Part shown: positions 1-9,181 of the stretch, piece after piece
Numbering within the stretch: the stretch's first letter is position 1
Layout: every line of letters begins with the position of its first letter
Notes under the pieces: model-generated
What the model was told of the DNA's origin: nothing
What the model saw: the letters and a program-made list of their open reading frames with translations, nothing else
Database searches by the model: none
Assembly (NCBI RefSeq): GCF_900111735.1
Contig: NZ_FOHW01000024.1
Span: 1-64,000, forward strand
DNA: 64,000 bases
DNA from: Pseudomonas graminis
GTDB lineage: Bacteria; Pseudomonadota; Gammaproteobacteria; Pseudomonadales; Pseudomonadaceae
Direction of reading: 5' to 3'
Program-made: the position numbers and the translations under genes

Positions 1-33
1 AAAAAAGGCTACTCGAAAGAGTGGCCTTTTTTG
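1..33 (+). terminator. Rho-independent terminator of an upstream unit, probably another tRNA-fMet copy
   Basis: A-rich flank, GGCTACTC / GAGTGGCC-type stem with a GAAA loop, then a T-run. It is nearly identical to the terminator right after the tRNA-fMet gene at 346-378. The likely reading is that the gene just upstream of the window is a second copy of the same tRNA unit; that gene itself is not visible. Confidence 0.75.
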
Positions 34-221
34 TGGCCGCTGTTTGAGCAAGCCCGCCCTCACCGTTATTCCCCCTCACCTCTTCATATAAATGAAACAG
101 GCTCCATGGATGATGGCGACCTGCCCTTATGCGCGGATTGCGATAAAAGCCTTGTCCGACCGCCACTTAGGTACGCCAACGCTCCAGAAGCAGTTATTTT
201 GCCGATGCCTGGCATTAAAGG

Positions 222-249
222 TTGACACTCTGCCGTTCGACTGTAGAAT
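222..249 (+). promoter_or_regulatory. Sigma-70 promoter of tRNA-fMet
   Basis: A perfect -35 box TTGACA (222-227) and a good -10 box TAGAAT (244-249) are separated by 16 bases and lie just upstream of the tRNA at 263. A strong consensus promoter is what a stable-RNA gene would be expected to have. Confidence 0.8.
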
Positions 250-262
250 GCCGCCACACAGA

Positions 263-339
<77 letters not shown>

Positions 340-345
340 ACATCT

Positions 346-378
346 AAAAAGGCTACTCGAAAGAGTGGCCTTTTTTTT
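346..378 (+). terminator. Rho-independent terminator of tRNA-fMet
   Basis: Stem GGCTACTC / GAGTGGCC with a GAAA loop followed by eight T residues, starting six bases after the CCA end of the tRNA. It duplicates the element at 1-33. Confidence 0.9.
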
Positions 379-669
379 GCCTCGCTGAAAGCTCACGAAC
401 AGCGGGCCGGAATCCTTGTCACATCCCATTACCAGGGTGCGTTCATCCGAGAGGTCTTGTTACTGTATGTTGCCGGGAGCGATAGTTTTTATCTCCCCTG
501 CCGATACGCTGGCCAGCGACTGAACCTAGACTGAACGGTCACTGATACGTATCCGTGGTATTCGCCCGTTAGACGTTGAAGCGCTAACATCCTGAATTAT
601 TTTTCGCGTAGGGATTGGTAACTTGGCTGTATACCTCCATCCTGTCGCGCACGATCCAAGGAGTGATTG
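379..669. other. Intergenic region upstream of mprF
   Basis: About 290 bases between the tRNA terminator and mprF. No convincing ORF is present. It must hold the mprF promoter, but I could not fix a -35/-10 pair with normal spacing. The only clear element is the ribosome binding site AAGGAG at 658-663. Confidence 0.5.
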
Positions 670-3312
670 ATGCGCGCCAACCCGTCCGACACAAATGAAG
701 CAGTGACGGAGCATCCTCCGGCTCCCCCGAAACGATTGCGTCTACGCGAACTGGTGAACAAGTACCGTCAACCCATAGGGTTGGGCGTCACCATCCTTCT
801 GTTTGCCGTCGCCCTGATCGCCTGTCGGCACATGCTGACCGAGCTGGACATCTACGCCCTGCAGGATTCGCTGCTCAGTGTGCCTCTTCCTTCTCTGGCG
901 GGCGCAGTGCTGGCGTCAGCCATCGGCTTTGTGATTCTGCTGGGCTACGAGTGGTCAGCCAGTCGCTACGCCAATGTTGAGTTGCCGACGAAGTCGCTGA
1001 TCATGGGCGGGTTTTGCGCGTTCGCCATCGGCAATGCCGTAGGCCTGTCTATGCTGTCCGGCGGCTCGGTTCGTTACCGCCTTTACTCGCGATTGGGACT
1101 GGGTGCGGGCGAAGTTGCCCACATGACGCTGTTTGCCAGCCTGTCCCTGGGTTGCGCGCTTCCCCCGCTGGCGGCCCTCGCGACCTTGAGTGACCTGCCT
1201 GCCGCTTCGCTGGCGCTGCATGTTTCGGTGCCTGTACTGGCCACCGTCGCGGTGGCGGTGCTGGCGATCAGCGCAATTCTGGGTTACGCCATCTATCGCC
1301 GGCGCCTGCCGGAACAGACGATCCCCCATAACCTGCTGGTCCGTGCCGGACGCCGCACGCTGCGTCTGCCTGGGGTGCGCCTGACGCTGATGCAACTGGT
1401 GATCACCGCACTGGATGTCGCAGCCGCTGCTGCCGTCCTCTATCTGTTGCTGCCCTCAGCCCCGCCGTTCGGCGCGTTCCTGCTGGTTTACCTGCTGGCC
1501 CTGGCCGCCGGTGTTCTCAGCCACGTGCCCGGCGGTGTCGGCGTCTTTGAGGCCATTCTGCTCGCCGCATTTGCCGACGAACTGGGCGCTGCACCCTTGG
1601 CTGCCGCGCTGCTGCTGTACCGCCTGATTTATGTGGTGATGCCACTGCTGATCGCTTGCCTGGTGCTGCTCTACAGCGAGGCCAAGCGTCTGCTGTTCGC
1701 GCAACAGGCCATGCGCGTTGCATCCGGTTTCGGTGCCCCGATTCTGGCGCTGCTGGTATTTCTCTCAGGCGTGGTGCTGCTGTTTTCCGGCTCCACGCCC
1801 GAGATAGACACCCGTATCGAGAGCCTGGGATTCCTCATTCCCCATCGGTTGATCGACGCCTCGCACTTCGGCGCCAGCCTGATTGGCGTGCTCTGCCTGC
1901 TGCTCGCCCAGGGTCTGCGTCGTCGTCTCTCGGCCGCATGGATGCTGACAACCATTCTGCTGTTTGTGGGCTCCATTCTCTCGATCCTCAAGGGTTTCGA
2001 CTGGGAAGAAGCAAGCCTGCTGCTGCTGACGGCGTGCCTGCTGGCAGTCTTCCGCCGCTCGTTCTACCGCCCGAGTCGCTTGCTGGAGTTGCCGTTTTCG
2101 CCGCTGTATCTGGTCGCCAGTGTTTGCGTACTGGGTGCTTCGGTCTGGTTGCTGCTGTTCGCTTATCAGGACGTGCCCTACAGCCATCAGCTCTGGTGGC
2201 AATTCACCCTGGACGCCGACGCCCCTCGCGGTCTGCGTTCGGCGCTGGGCAGTGCGGTCTTGCTGCTGATCGTTTCGCTGACCTGGCTGCTGCGCACCGC
2301 GCGCCCTGTCATCAACCTGCCTGACGAGGCGCAGCTGGCCAAAGCCGCAGAGATCATCAAAGCATCCAGCCAGCCCGATGGCGGCCTGGTCCTGACCGGC
2401 GACAAAGCCGTGCTGATGCACCCGGACGGCAACGCCTTTCTGATGTATGCCCATCGCGGTCGCAGTCTGGTTGCGCTCTACGATCCGATTGGCCCGACCC
2501 AGCAGCGGGCCGAGCTGATCTGGCAGTTCCGCGATCTGTGCGACGTTCACCATGCCCGCCCTGTGTTCTATCAGGTGCGTGCCGAGAACCTGCCGTTCTA
2601 CATGGACATCGGCCTGACTGCGATCAAGCTGGGCGAAGAAGCCCGGGTCGACCTGCACAAGTTCGACATCGAAGCCAAGGGCAAGGAAATGAAGGACCTG
2701 CGCTACACCTGGAATCGGGGTGGGCGAGACGGTCTGTCGCTGGAGATCTACGAAGTGGGTCAAGCACCCATGGACGAGCTCAAAGTGATTTCCGATGCGT
2801 GGCTGATGGGCAAGAACGTCCGCGAAAAAGGCTTCTCGCTGGGCCGTTTCAGCCTGGATTACCTCAAGCATTTCCGTATCGCCATCGTCCATTTCCAGGG
2901 CAAGCCGGTCGCGTTCTCCAATTTGCTGGAGACCTCGCGCAATGATCTGGCGAGCCTGGACCTGATGCGTTCGCACCCGGAAGCGCCGAAGCTGACCATG
3001 GAATTCATGATGGTCGGGCTGATCCTGCATTACAAAAAAGAAGGTTACGCCCGCTTCAGCCTGGGCATGGTGCCGTTGTCAGGGCTGCAACCGCGGCGCG
3101 GCGCACCGCTGACCCAGCGCCTGGGTTCGATGGTGTTCAGCCGTGGCGAACAGCTCTACAACTTCCAGGGGCTGCGCCGTTTCAAAGACAAATTCCAGCC
3201 TGACTGGGAACCTCGTTATATGGCCGTGCCCGCAGGACTTGATCCGTTGGTGGCACTGGCAGATACCGCCGCCCTGATCGCGGGCGGCCTGACTGGATTG
3301 GTGAAACGCTGA
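670..3312 (+). CDS. mprF: MprF: aminoacyl-phosphatidylglycerol synthase/flippase
   Basis: An 880-residue membrane protein. MprF enzymes transfer an amino acid from aminoacyl-tRNA to phosphatidylglycerol and flip the product, lowering the negative charge of the membrane; in P. aeruginosa the amino acid is alanine. Residues about 35-540 are a long series of hydrophobic segments (flippase part), and about 550-870 form the soluble GNAT-like DUF2156 catalytic domain. Start: ATG 670 sits six bases after AAGGAG; an in-frame TTG lies one codon upstream and is less likely. The stop overlaps the next start (TGATG), so the hydrolase behind it is translationally coupled. The amino acid specificity cannot be read from sequence; alanine is inferred from the genus. 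Confidence 0.92.
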   Translation: MRANPSDTNEAVTEHPPAPPKRLRLRELVNKYRQPIGLGVTILLFAVALIACRHMLTELDIYALQDSLLSVPLPSLAGAVLASAIGFVILLGYEWSASRYANVELPTKSLIMGGFCAFAIGNAVGLSMLSGGSVRYRLYSRLGLGAGEVAHMTLFASLSLGCALPPLAALATLSDLPAASLALHVSVPVLATVAVAVLAISAILGYAIYRRRLPEQTIPHNLLVRAGRRTLRLPGVRLTLMQLVITALDVAAAAAVLYLLLPSAPPFGAFLLVYLLALAAGVLSHVPGGVGVFEAILLAAFADELGAAPLAAALLLYRLIYVVMPLLIACLVLLYSEAKRLLFAQQAMRVASGFGAPILALLVFLSGVVLLFSGSTPEIDTRIESLGFLIPHRLIDASHFGASLIGVLCLLLAQGLRRRLSAAWMLTTILLFVGSILSILKGFDWEEASLLLLTACLLAVFRRSFYRPSRLLELPFSPLYLVASVCVLGASVWLLLFAYQDVPYSHQLWWQFTLDADAPRGLRSALGSAVLLLIVSLTWLLRTARPVINLPDEAQLAKAAEIIKASSQPDGGLVLTGDKAVLMHPDGNAFLMYAHRGRSLVALYDPIGPTQQRAELIWQFRDLCDVHHARPVFYQVRAENLPFYMDIGLTAIKLGEEARVDLHKFDIEAKGKEMKDLRYTWNRGGRDGLSLEIYEVGQAPMDELKVISDAWLMGKNVREKGFSLGRFSLDYLKHFRIAIVHFQGKPVAFSNLLETSRNDLASLDLMRSHPEAPKLTMEFMMVGLILHYKKEGYARFSLGMVPLSGLQPRRGAPLTQRLGSMVFSRGEQLYNFQGLRRFKDKFQPDWEPRYMAVPAGLDPLVALADTAALIAGGLTGLVKR

Positions 3313-4601
3313 TGATTCAACGCTACTGGCGCTTTTTGCTCGCAGCCCTGGTAATTCTGGTGGTGGCATTGGGTTTCTGGCTGTGGAACCGCCCCGCCGC
3401 ACAACCGACCCTCGAACACATCACGCTGGACGACGGCTCTGCGCTGATCCGCGTGGTGCCCTCGACCAAGGTGAAAACTCAGGTCGCGCTGGCTGTGACC
3501 ACCGAAGAATCACTGACCGAGAAGCAACTGCTCGCCCTGAGCTACGACGCCTCCGCTCGTGTGATCCAGGTGACGCTGCCCAAGGACGACTGCCAGCTTC
3601 AGGCAAAGACCTTTAATGCCGCGCTGCAAAAGCTCGACGGCGCACCTGATCTGGTGGCCGGTGTCGGATCGGGTGCTTCGGTGGCCTGGCGCTGGCTGGC
3701 CGGCCAGAACAACGACAACGCCCGGGCTATCTCGGTCGGTTTTGTCCGCGATCAGCCGGGCTGCACCGACCCTGTGCCGAAAGCCGCCGCCCACGGCAAG
3801 TGGACGGTCGCCTGGAACGATGGGCCTGACGACGAAAGCGCCACGCTGGTCCGTGATGCACCCAACACCGAAACCAGCATCAGCGATTACGACATCAAGT
3901 ACCCGCAGGTGCTGAACAACGAAGTGCGCCGTCGCCTGATTGGGGGTGACGATAACGGCGGCCTGAACATTCCCGTGGTTGAGGTACCGTCATCGCAGCC
4001 CTCTGACACGGTGACGCTGTTCCTGTCCGGCGACGGTGGCTGGCGCGACCTGGACAAGGACGTGGCAGGCGACATGGCGAAGATGGGCGGCTACCCGGTC
4101 GTCGGCATCGACACCCTGCGTTATTACTGGGAGCACAAATCGCCTGAACAGACCGCCGCTGATCTCAGCGATCTGATGGCCCATTACCGGCAGAAATGGG
4201 GTGCCAAGCACTTCGTCCTTGCCGGCTACTCCTTCGGCGCCGACGTGCTGCCCGCGATCTACAACCGCTTGCCGGAAGAAGACAAGGCGCGCGTCGACGG
4301 GATCATCCTGCTCGCCTTCGCCCGCACAGGCAGCTTCGAGATTGCTGTTGAAGGCTGGTTGGGCGCTGCCGGCAAAGAAGCCGCGACAGGCCCGGAAATG
4401 GCCAAGCTGCCTGGCGACAAGGTGTTGTGCGTCTACGGCATCGAGGAGAAGGATGAAAGCGGCTGTACCGAAACCACCGCCCCTGGCGAGAAGATGCAGC
4501 TGCCCGGCGGCCATCACTTCGACGAAGACTACCCTGCCCTGGCCAAGCGCCTGAGTGCGGTGATCGACAAGTGGAAGGGCAAAGAGCCTGCCGCCGAGTA
4601 A
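3312..4601 (+). CDS. VirJ/AcvB-family periplasmic aminoacyl-PG hydrolase
   Basis: 429 residues with an N-terminal hydrophobic anchor or uncleaved signal (about 5-25), followed by a periplasmic alpha/beta-hydrolase domain in the C-terminal half. The nucleophile elbow GYSFGAD places the active serine near residue 307, and a conserved GGHHFDED near the C-terminus supplies the likely histidine. The family includes Agrobacterium AcvB/VirJ; relatives encoded beside mprF (PA0919 in P. aeruginosa) remove the amino acid from aminoacyl-PG. The one-base overlap with mprF strongly supports that pairing: synthase and matching hydrolase from one transcript, so that the level of modified lipid can be set. 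A canonical terminator follows. Confidence 0.85.
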   Translation: MIQRYWRFLLAALVILVVALGFWLWNRPAAQPTLEHITLDDGSALIRVVPSTKVKTQVALAVTTEESLTEKQLLALSYDASARVIQVTLPKDDCQLQAKTFNAALQKLDGAPDLVAGVGSGASVAWRWLAGQNNDNARAISVGFVRDQPGCTDPVPKAAAHGKWTVAWNDGPDDESATLVRDAPNTETSISDYDIKYPQVLNNEVRRRLIGGDDNGGLNIPVVEVPSSQPSDTVTLFLSGDGGWRDLDKDVAGDMAKMGGYPVVGIDTLRYYWEHKSPEQTAADLSDLMAHYRQKWGAKHFVLAGYSFGADVLPAIYNRLPEEDKARVDGIILLAFARTGSFEIAVEGWLGAAGKEAATGPEMAKLPGDKVLCVYGIEEKDESGCTETTAPGEKMQLPGGHHFDEDYPALAKRLSAVIDKWKGKEPAAE

Positions 4602-4612
4602 TCCTCACCCAT

Positions 4613-4650
4613 AAAAAATCCCCGCTCTCTGCCGATTGCGGGGATTTTTT
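4613..4650 (+). terminator. Terminator of the mprF-hydrolase operon
   Basis: Stem ATCCCCGC / GCGGGGAT with a 12-base loop, flanked by A6 on the left and T6 on the right. The symmetric A/T flanks could let it act in both directions, between two convergent units. Confidence 0.88.
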
Positions 4651-4701
4651 GTTTCAGGGCCTGCTCACGACGGGTCCCACCTCCGGTTACGCACTGTCCC
4701 C

Positions 4702-5077
4702 GTAGGACCGGCTTCAGCCGGGAAAAGGCCCGCTTGCACACCATCAATCTCGCGGCGTTACACCTGACGTATTCCCGGCTAAAGCCAGTCCTACAATGGT
4801 CCAGTAGCGCCAATCTCAACGGGTGCACGCGATACTTTTAGTGGGACCGGCTTCAGCCGGGAAGAGGCCGCTGCATACGCCATCAATCTTTCAGCGCGGC
4901 ACCAAACGCCTTCCCGGCTAAAGCCAGTCCTACAATGGTCAGTGCCCTCAATTCCACCGGGTGCAGGCGGCACTTTTAGTGGGACCGGCTTCAGCCGGGA
5001 AGAGGCCTGTATGGACGCCATCAATCTCGCGGCGTGACACCAAACGCCTTCCCAGCTAAAGCAGGTCCTACAAAGGC
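4702..5077. repeat. Three tandem REP-like inverted-repeat units
   Basis: Three copies of a unit of about 100 bases begin near 4702, 4842 and 4980, a period of about 139. Each starts with GGGACCGGCTTCAGCCGGGA (first copy AGGACCGG...) and ends with TTCCCGGCTAAAGCCAGTCC followed by TACAA, so each can fold into a long imperfect hairpin. The third copy is slightly degraded (CCAGCTAAAGCAGG). They fill the gap between the convergent mprF operon and kup, the usual place for Pseudomonas REP/BIME elements. No ORF of substance lies inside. Confidence 0.85.
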
Positions 5078-5087
5078 CAAAGGCCGC

Positions 5088-6986
5088 TTACATCTCCACC
5101 TGCGTGCCCAGCTCGATCACCCTGTTGAACGGCAGCTTGAAGAACCTCAGATTGCCGTTGGCGTTCTTCAACATGAACGCGAACAGACCTTCGCGCCAGC
5201 GGGCCATGCCCTCCAGTTTCGACGAGACCACGGTTTCGCGGCTGAGGAAGTAGGTCGTGCGCATCGGGCTGAAGCCCAGCTCCTTCAAGTGACACAGGCT
5301 AAGCGCCGCCGGCACGTCCGGCTCGTCAATGAAGCCGAAATGCAGGATCACGCGGTAAAAGCCCTCGCCAAACACCTCGACCTCAAAACGTTGCGCCGCT
5401 GGCACGCGCGGGGCGTCTTCGTACACAACAGTCAGCAACACCACTTGTTCATGCAGTACCTGGTTGTGCAGCAAGTTATGCAACAGCGCATGGGGCACGG
5501 CGTCCGCCCGCGCCGTGAGAAACACGGCCGTGCCTTGAACGCGGTGGGGTGGCTGCACGCGAATACTGCTGATGAAGATCGGCAGAGGCAGACCGCCTTC
5601 GTCGATGCGGTCTACCAACAACTGCTTGCCGCGCTTCCACGTGGTCATCAGGATGAACAGCACGATGCCCGCCAGAAACGGGAAAGCCCCGCCTTGCAAC
5701 ACTTTCGGCACGTTGGCGGCGAAAAACATACCGTCCACGAACAGACAGCCCACCAAAATCGGCACTGCGATCAGCGGCGGCCATTTCCACGCCAGCAACA
5801 TAACCGACGCCACCAGAATCGTCGTGCAGAGCATCGTGCCGGTCACTGCCACGCCGTACGCCGAGGCCAGTGCCCCCGAGGACTCGAAGCCCAGAACGAG
5901 CAGGATGACCCCGACCATCAACGCCCAGTTCACCGCGCCGATGTAGATCTGCCCTTGGGCGTCGCTGGAGGTGTGCTGGATGTACATGCGCGGGATATAA
6001 CCGAGCTGAATCGCCTGCAGCGTCATCGAGAACGCCCCGGAGATCACCGCCTGCGAAGCAATAATGGTCGCCAGTGTCGACAGCGCGATCAAAGGCAACA
6101 GCGCCCAGCTCGGCGCCAGCAGGTAGAACGGGTTGCGCACCGCTTCCGGATCCTGGATCACCAAGGCGCCCTGGCCGAAGTAGTTCAGCACCAGCGCCGG
6201 CAAGACCAGCGCGAACCACGCGCGGGAGATCGGCTTGCGACCGAAGTGGCCCATGTCCGCATACAGGGCCTCGGCACCGGTCAGTGCGAGCACCACAGCG
6301 CCCAGGACCGAAACGCCGATGCCGGGATGGTCAATAAAGAAGCGAACCGCCCACACCGGATTGATGGCTTGCAGCACTTCCGGCTGCTGGAGAATGCCGT
6401 GAACACCCAGCACGCCGAGGGTCACGAACCACAGCACCATGATCGGACCAAACATCACGCCGATCCGCGCGGTGCCATGACGTTGAATCAGGAACAGCGC
6501 CACCAACACGACCAACGCGATCGGCACGACCCAGTGCTCAAGCCCGTCAAAGGCCAGCTCCATGCCCTCGACCGCGGACAGCACTGAGATCGCCGGGGTG
6601 ATCATGCTGTCGCCGTAAAACAGCGCCGCGCCGAACAGGCCAAAGACGATCATGCTCGCCTGCAGCTTCGGGTACTTGGCGGAAGCCCTTCGCGCCAGCG
6701 CGGTGAGGGCCATGATGCCGCCTTCGCCGTCGTTGTCAGCCCGCAGCACCAAGGCCATGTACTTGAAGGACACCACCCAGATCAATGACCAGAAGATCAG
6801 CGACAGAATGCCCAGCACGGCATCGTGGCCGGCCTGCACGCCATAGCCGCCGACAAAGACCTCTTTAATGGTGTAAAGCGGGCTGGTGCCAATGTCGCCA
6901 TAGGCGACACCCACCGCACCCACCAGCAGACTCAACGGTTTTGCCGAAGAATGCCCGGCCTCTGCCTGATTCGTTGCGTGACCCAT
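5088..6986 (-). CDS. kup: Kup low-affinity potassium uptake protein
   Basis: 632 residues of the KUP/HAK/KT family, inner-membrane potassium importers probably driven by proton symport. The family signature [10 protein letters not shown] is at about residues 30-39, followed by about twelve hydrophobic segments up to residue 450 and a soluble C-terminal domain. The frame is open a further 55 codons upstream, but ATG at 6986 fits the family start (MGHATNQ, then the first membrane segment) and is preceded by AGGAGT at good distance. The length is normal. It stands alone, convergent with the mprF operon and divergent from rimO. Confidence 0.95.
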   Translation of the reverse strand: MGHATNQAEAGHSSAKPLSLLVGAVGVAYGDIGTSPLYTIKEVFVGGYGVQAGHDAVLGILSLIFWSLIWVVSFKYMALVLRADNDGEGGIMALTALARRASAKYPKLQASMIVFGLFGAALFYGDSMITPAISVLSAVEGMELAFDGLEHWVVPIALVVLVALFLIQRHGTARIGVMFGPIMVLWFVTLGVLGVHGILQQPEVLQAINPVWAVRFFIDHPGIGVSVLGAVVLALTGAEALYADMGHFGRKPISRAWFALVLPALVLNYFGQGALVIQDPEAVRNPFYLLAPSWALLPLIALSTLATIIASQAVISGAFSMTLQAIQLGYIPRMYIQHTSSDAQGQIYIGAVNWALMVGVILLVLGFESSGALASAYGVAVTGTMLCTTILVASVMLLAWKWPPLIAVPILVGCLFVDGMFFAANVPKVLQGGAFPFLAGIVLFILMTTWKRGKQLLVDRIDEGGLPLPIFISSIRVQPPHRVQGTAVFLTARADAVPHALLHNLLHNQVLHEQVVLLTVVYEDAPRVPAAQRFEVEVFGEGFYRVILHFGFIDEPDVPAALSLCHLKELGFSPMRTTYFLSRETVVSSKLEGMARWREGLFAFMLKNANGNLRFFKLPFNRVIELGTQVEM

Positions 6987-7144
6987 GTACCACTCCTGAA
7001 ACCGTGACTCGAGCACCGCGATCCGGTGTTGTCGGATTGACTCACACCGCACCGGTAAATTCCGATGCGCCCGGCCAATCTGGGGTGCCGGGCGTAACGC
7101 CGCGAAGCATAGCGCAGCACTCGTCGTAATTCTCTGTATAACAC

Positions 7145-7173
7145 TGGTCAATCGTTCGACGCGCCGCTAGAAT
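7145..7173 (+). promoter_or_regulatory. Probable rimO promoter
   Basis: TGGTCA (7145-7150, weak -35) and TAGAAT (7168-7173, good -10) with exactly 17 bases between them, about 84 bases before the rimO start codon in the kup-rimO divergent gap. Confidence 0.5.
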
Positions 7174-7256
7174 TGCGCACTTTTTGATCAGAGGCGCCCC
7201 AAGCGCCCAGTCAATGCTTCGGCTATTCGCCGGGCATCCTACGCCGAGGTTAGTCA

Positions 7257-8594
7257 ATGTCCACCGTCACCACGTCTGCCGCCCCCAAGGTCGGCTTTGT
7301 CAGCCTCGGTTGCCCGAAGGCTCTGGTCGATTCCGAGCGCATCCTGACCCAGTTGCGCATGGAAGGCTATCAGGTCGTTCCGACCTACCAGGACGCTGAC
7401 GTGGTCGTGGTCAACACCTGCGGTTTCATCGACAGCGCCAAGGCTGAATCCCTCGAAACCATCGGCGAGGCGCTGGCCGAAAACGGCAAAGTGATCGTCA
7501 CCGGTTGCATGGGCGTGGACGAAAGCGTGATTCGCAGCGTGCACCCCAGCGTGCTGGCCGTCACCGGTCCGCAGCAATACGAGCAAGTGGTCAACGCCGT
7601 CCATGACGCCGCGCCGCCCAAGCTCGATCACAATCCGCTGATCGATCTGGTGCCGCCGCAAGGGGTCAAGCTGACGCCGCGTCATTACGCGTACCTGAAG
7701 ATATCCGAAGGCTGCAACCACAGCTGCAGTTTCTGCATCATCCCGTCCATGCGCGGCAAACTGGTCAGCCGCCCGATTGGCGATGTGCTCGACGAAGCCC
7801 AGCGACTGGTCAAGGCCGGCGTGAAAGAGCTGCTGGTGATTTCCCAGGACACCAGCGCCTACGGCGTCGACATCAAGTACCGCACCGGGTTCTGGAACGG
7901 TCAGCCTGTGCGCACGCGCATGACCGAGCTATGCCAGGCACTGAGTTCGCTGGGTGTGTGGGTACGCCTGCACTACGTTTACCCGTACCCGCACGTCGAC
8001 GAGATCATTCCGTTGATGGCGGCGGGCAAGATCCTGCCGTACCTGGACATCCCGTTCCAGCACGCCAGCCCGAAGATCCTCAAGCTGATGAAACGCCCGG
8101 CCTTCGAAGACAAGACCCTGGCGCGCATCAAGAACTGGCGCGAACAGTGTCCGGACCTGATCATCCGTTCGACCTTCATCGTCGGCTTCCCGGGCGAGAC
8201 CGAAGAAGACTTCCAGTACCTGCTGGACTGGCTGACTGAAGCCCAGCTCGATCGCGTCGGTTGCTTCCAGTACTCCCCTGTCGAAGGCGCACCGGCAAAT
8301 CTGCTGGATGCAGCGATCGTACCGGACGACATCAAGCAGGATCGCTGGGACCGTTTCATGGCGCACCAGCAAGCCATCAGCGCCGCACGCCTGCAGATGA
8401 AAATCGGCAAGGAGATTGAAGTACTGATCGACGAAGTGGACGAGCAGGGTTTCGTGGGTCGTTCGTTCTTCGACGCACCGGAAATCGACGGCAATGTATT
8501 TGTCGAAAGCGACCGTGATTACAAGCCAGGCGACAAGGTCATGTGCCGCGTGGTGGACGCCGATGAGTACGACCTGTGGGCTGAGCCGATCTAA
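7257..8594 (+). CDS. rimO: RimO: ribosomal protein uS12 methylthiotransferase
   Basis: 445 residues, full length for the family. RimO is a radical-SAM enzyme that adds a methylthio group to a conserved aspartate of ribosomal protein S12. The N-terminal UPF0004 domain carries the three cysteines of the auxiliary cluster (Cys19 in SLGCPKAL, Cys55 in NTCGF, Cys84 in TGCMG). The radical-SAM cluster is CxxxCxxC at Cys153, Cys157 and Cys160 ([10 protein letters not shown]). A TRAM domain ends the protein. The motif pattern points to RimO rather than the related MiaB. It is a single-gene unit ended by a terminator at 8635. Confidence 0.95.
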   Translation: MSTVTTSAAPKVGFVSLGCPKALVDSERILTQLRMEGYQVVPTYQDADVVVVNTCGFIDSAKAESLETIGEALAENGKVIVTGCMGVDESVIRSVHPSVLAVTGPQQYEQVVNAVHDAAPPKLDHNPLIDLVPPQGVKLTPRHYAYLKISEGCNHSCSFCIIPSMRGKLVSRPIGDVLDEAQRLVKAGVKELLVISQDTSAYGVDIKYRTGFWNGQPVRTRMTELCQALSSLGVWVRLHYVYPYPHVDEIIPLMAAGKILPYLDIPFQHASPKILKLMKRPAFEDKTLARIKNWREQCPDLIIRSTFIVGFPGETEEDFQYLLDWLTEAQLDRVGCFQYSPVEGAPANLLDAAIVPDDIKQDRWDRFMAHQQAISAARLQMKIGKEIEVLIDEVDEQGFVGRSFFDAPEIDGNVFVESDRDYKPGDKVMCRVVDADEYDLWAEPI

Positions 8595-8634
8595 CGCTCA
8601 ATCTCCGGCTCGACAGCCGCTTCACTTCCAACTG

Positions 8635-8666
8635 CCCTGCCCGTAAAACGGCGGGGTTTGTTTTTT
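8635..8666 (+). terminator. Terminator after rimO
   Basis: CCCTGCC / GGCGGGG stem with one G-T pair, an 8-base loop and the T-rich tail TTTGTTTTTT. Confidence 0.75.
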
Positions 8667-8716
8667 CTGGCTATCGTCCCCACATCAGGGATCACTACCC
8701 AGGGAGCAGCGGCAAC

Positions 8717-9169
8717 ATGACCCCGCACTCGGTCATCTATCTGCCCAAACAGCACGACTTCGCCGAACTCACCCGGGTCTGGGAAGCCTCCGTGCGCGCG
8801 ACCCATGACTTTTTGCCCGAGAACTACATCACGTTGCTCCGGCATCTGCTGGAAACCCAGTATCTGGGCGCCGTGAACCTGTTCTGCACCCGCGACTCGC
8901 ACCTGCGCATTACCGGTTTTGCCGGCACCACGCCGGGCAAACTCGAAATGCTGTTCATCGCCCCTGATCACCGCGGCATGGGACTGGGCAAGCAACTGCT
9001 GGACTACGCGATTGAACATTTCCAGATCACCGAGCTCGACGTGAACGAACAGAACGCCCAGGCGCTGGGCTTTTATAAACGGCAGGGGTTTGAAGTAGTG
9101 GGCCGGGCGGAGGTAGACGGACTCGGGCGACCGCATCCGATGTTACGGATGCGGCTCAAGGTCACATAA
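8717..9169 (+). CDS. GNAT-family N-acetyltransferase
   Basis: 150 residues covering a single GNAT fold. The acetyl-CoA pyrophosphate loop is visible as RGMGLGKQLL (about residues 95-104), and the typical C-terminal NxxAxxFYxxxGF pattern is present (NEQNAQALGFYKRQGFEVVG). It resembles YjaB-type cytoplasmic acetyltransferases, whose substrates are mostly unknown; I cannot name the substrate. ATG 8717 is preceded by GGGAGCAGC. It ends 12 bases before the convergent hydrolase gene. Confidence 0.85.
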   Translation: MTPHSVIYLPKQHDFAELTRVWEASVRATHDFLPENYITLLRHLLETQYLGAVNLFCTRDSHLRITGFAGTTPGKLEMLFIAPDHRGMGLGKQLLDYAIEHFQITELDVNEQNAQALGFYKRQGFEVVGRAEVDGLGRPHPMLRMRLKVT

Positions 9170-9181
9170 TGCAAACCCGCA

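Noticed and set aside
5034-6587. 517-codon open frame on the plus strand opposite kup
   Set aside because: It is antisense to a clear full-length kup gene, rich in His/Arg/Gln as expected for the complement of a GC-rich membrane protein gene, and has no domain or ribosome binding site.
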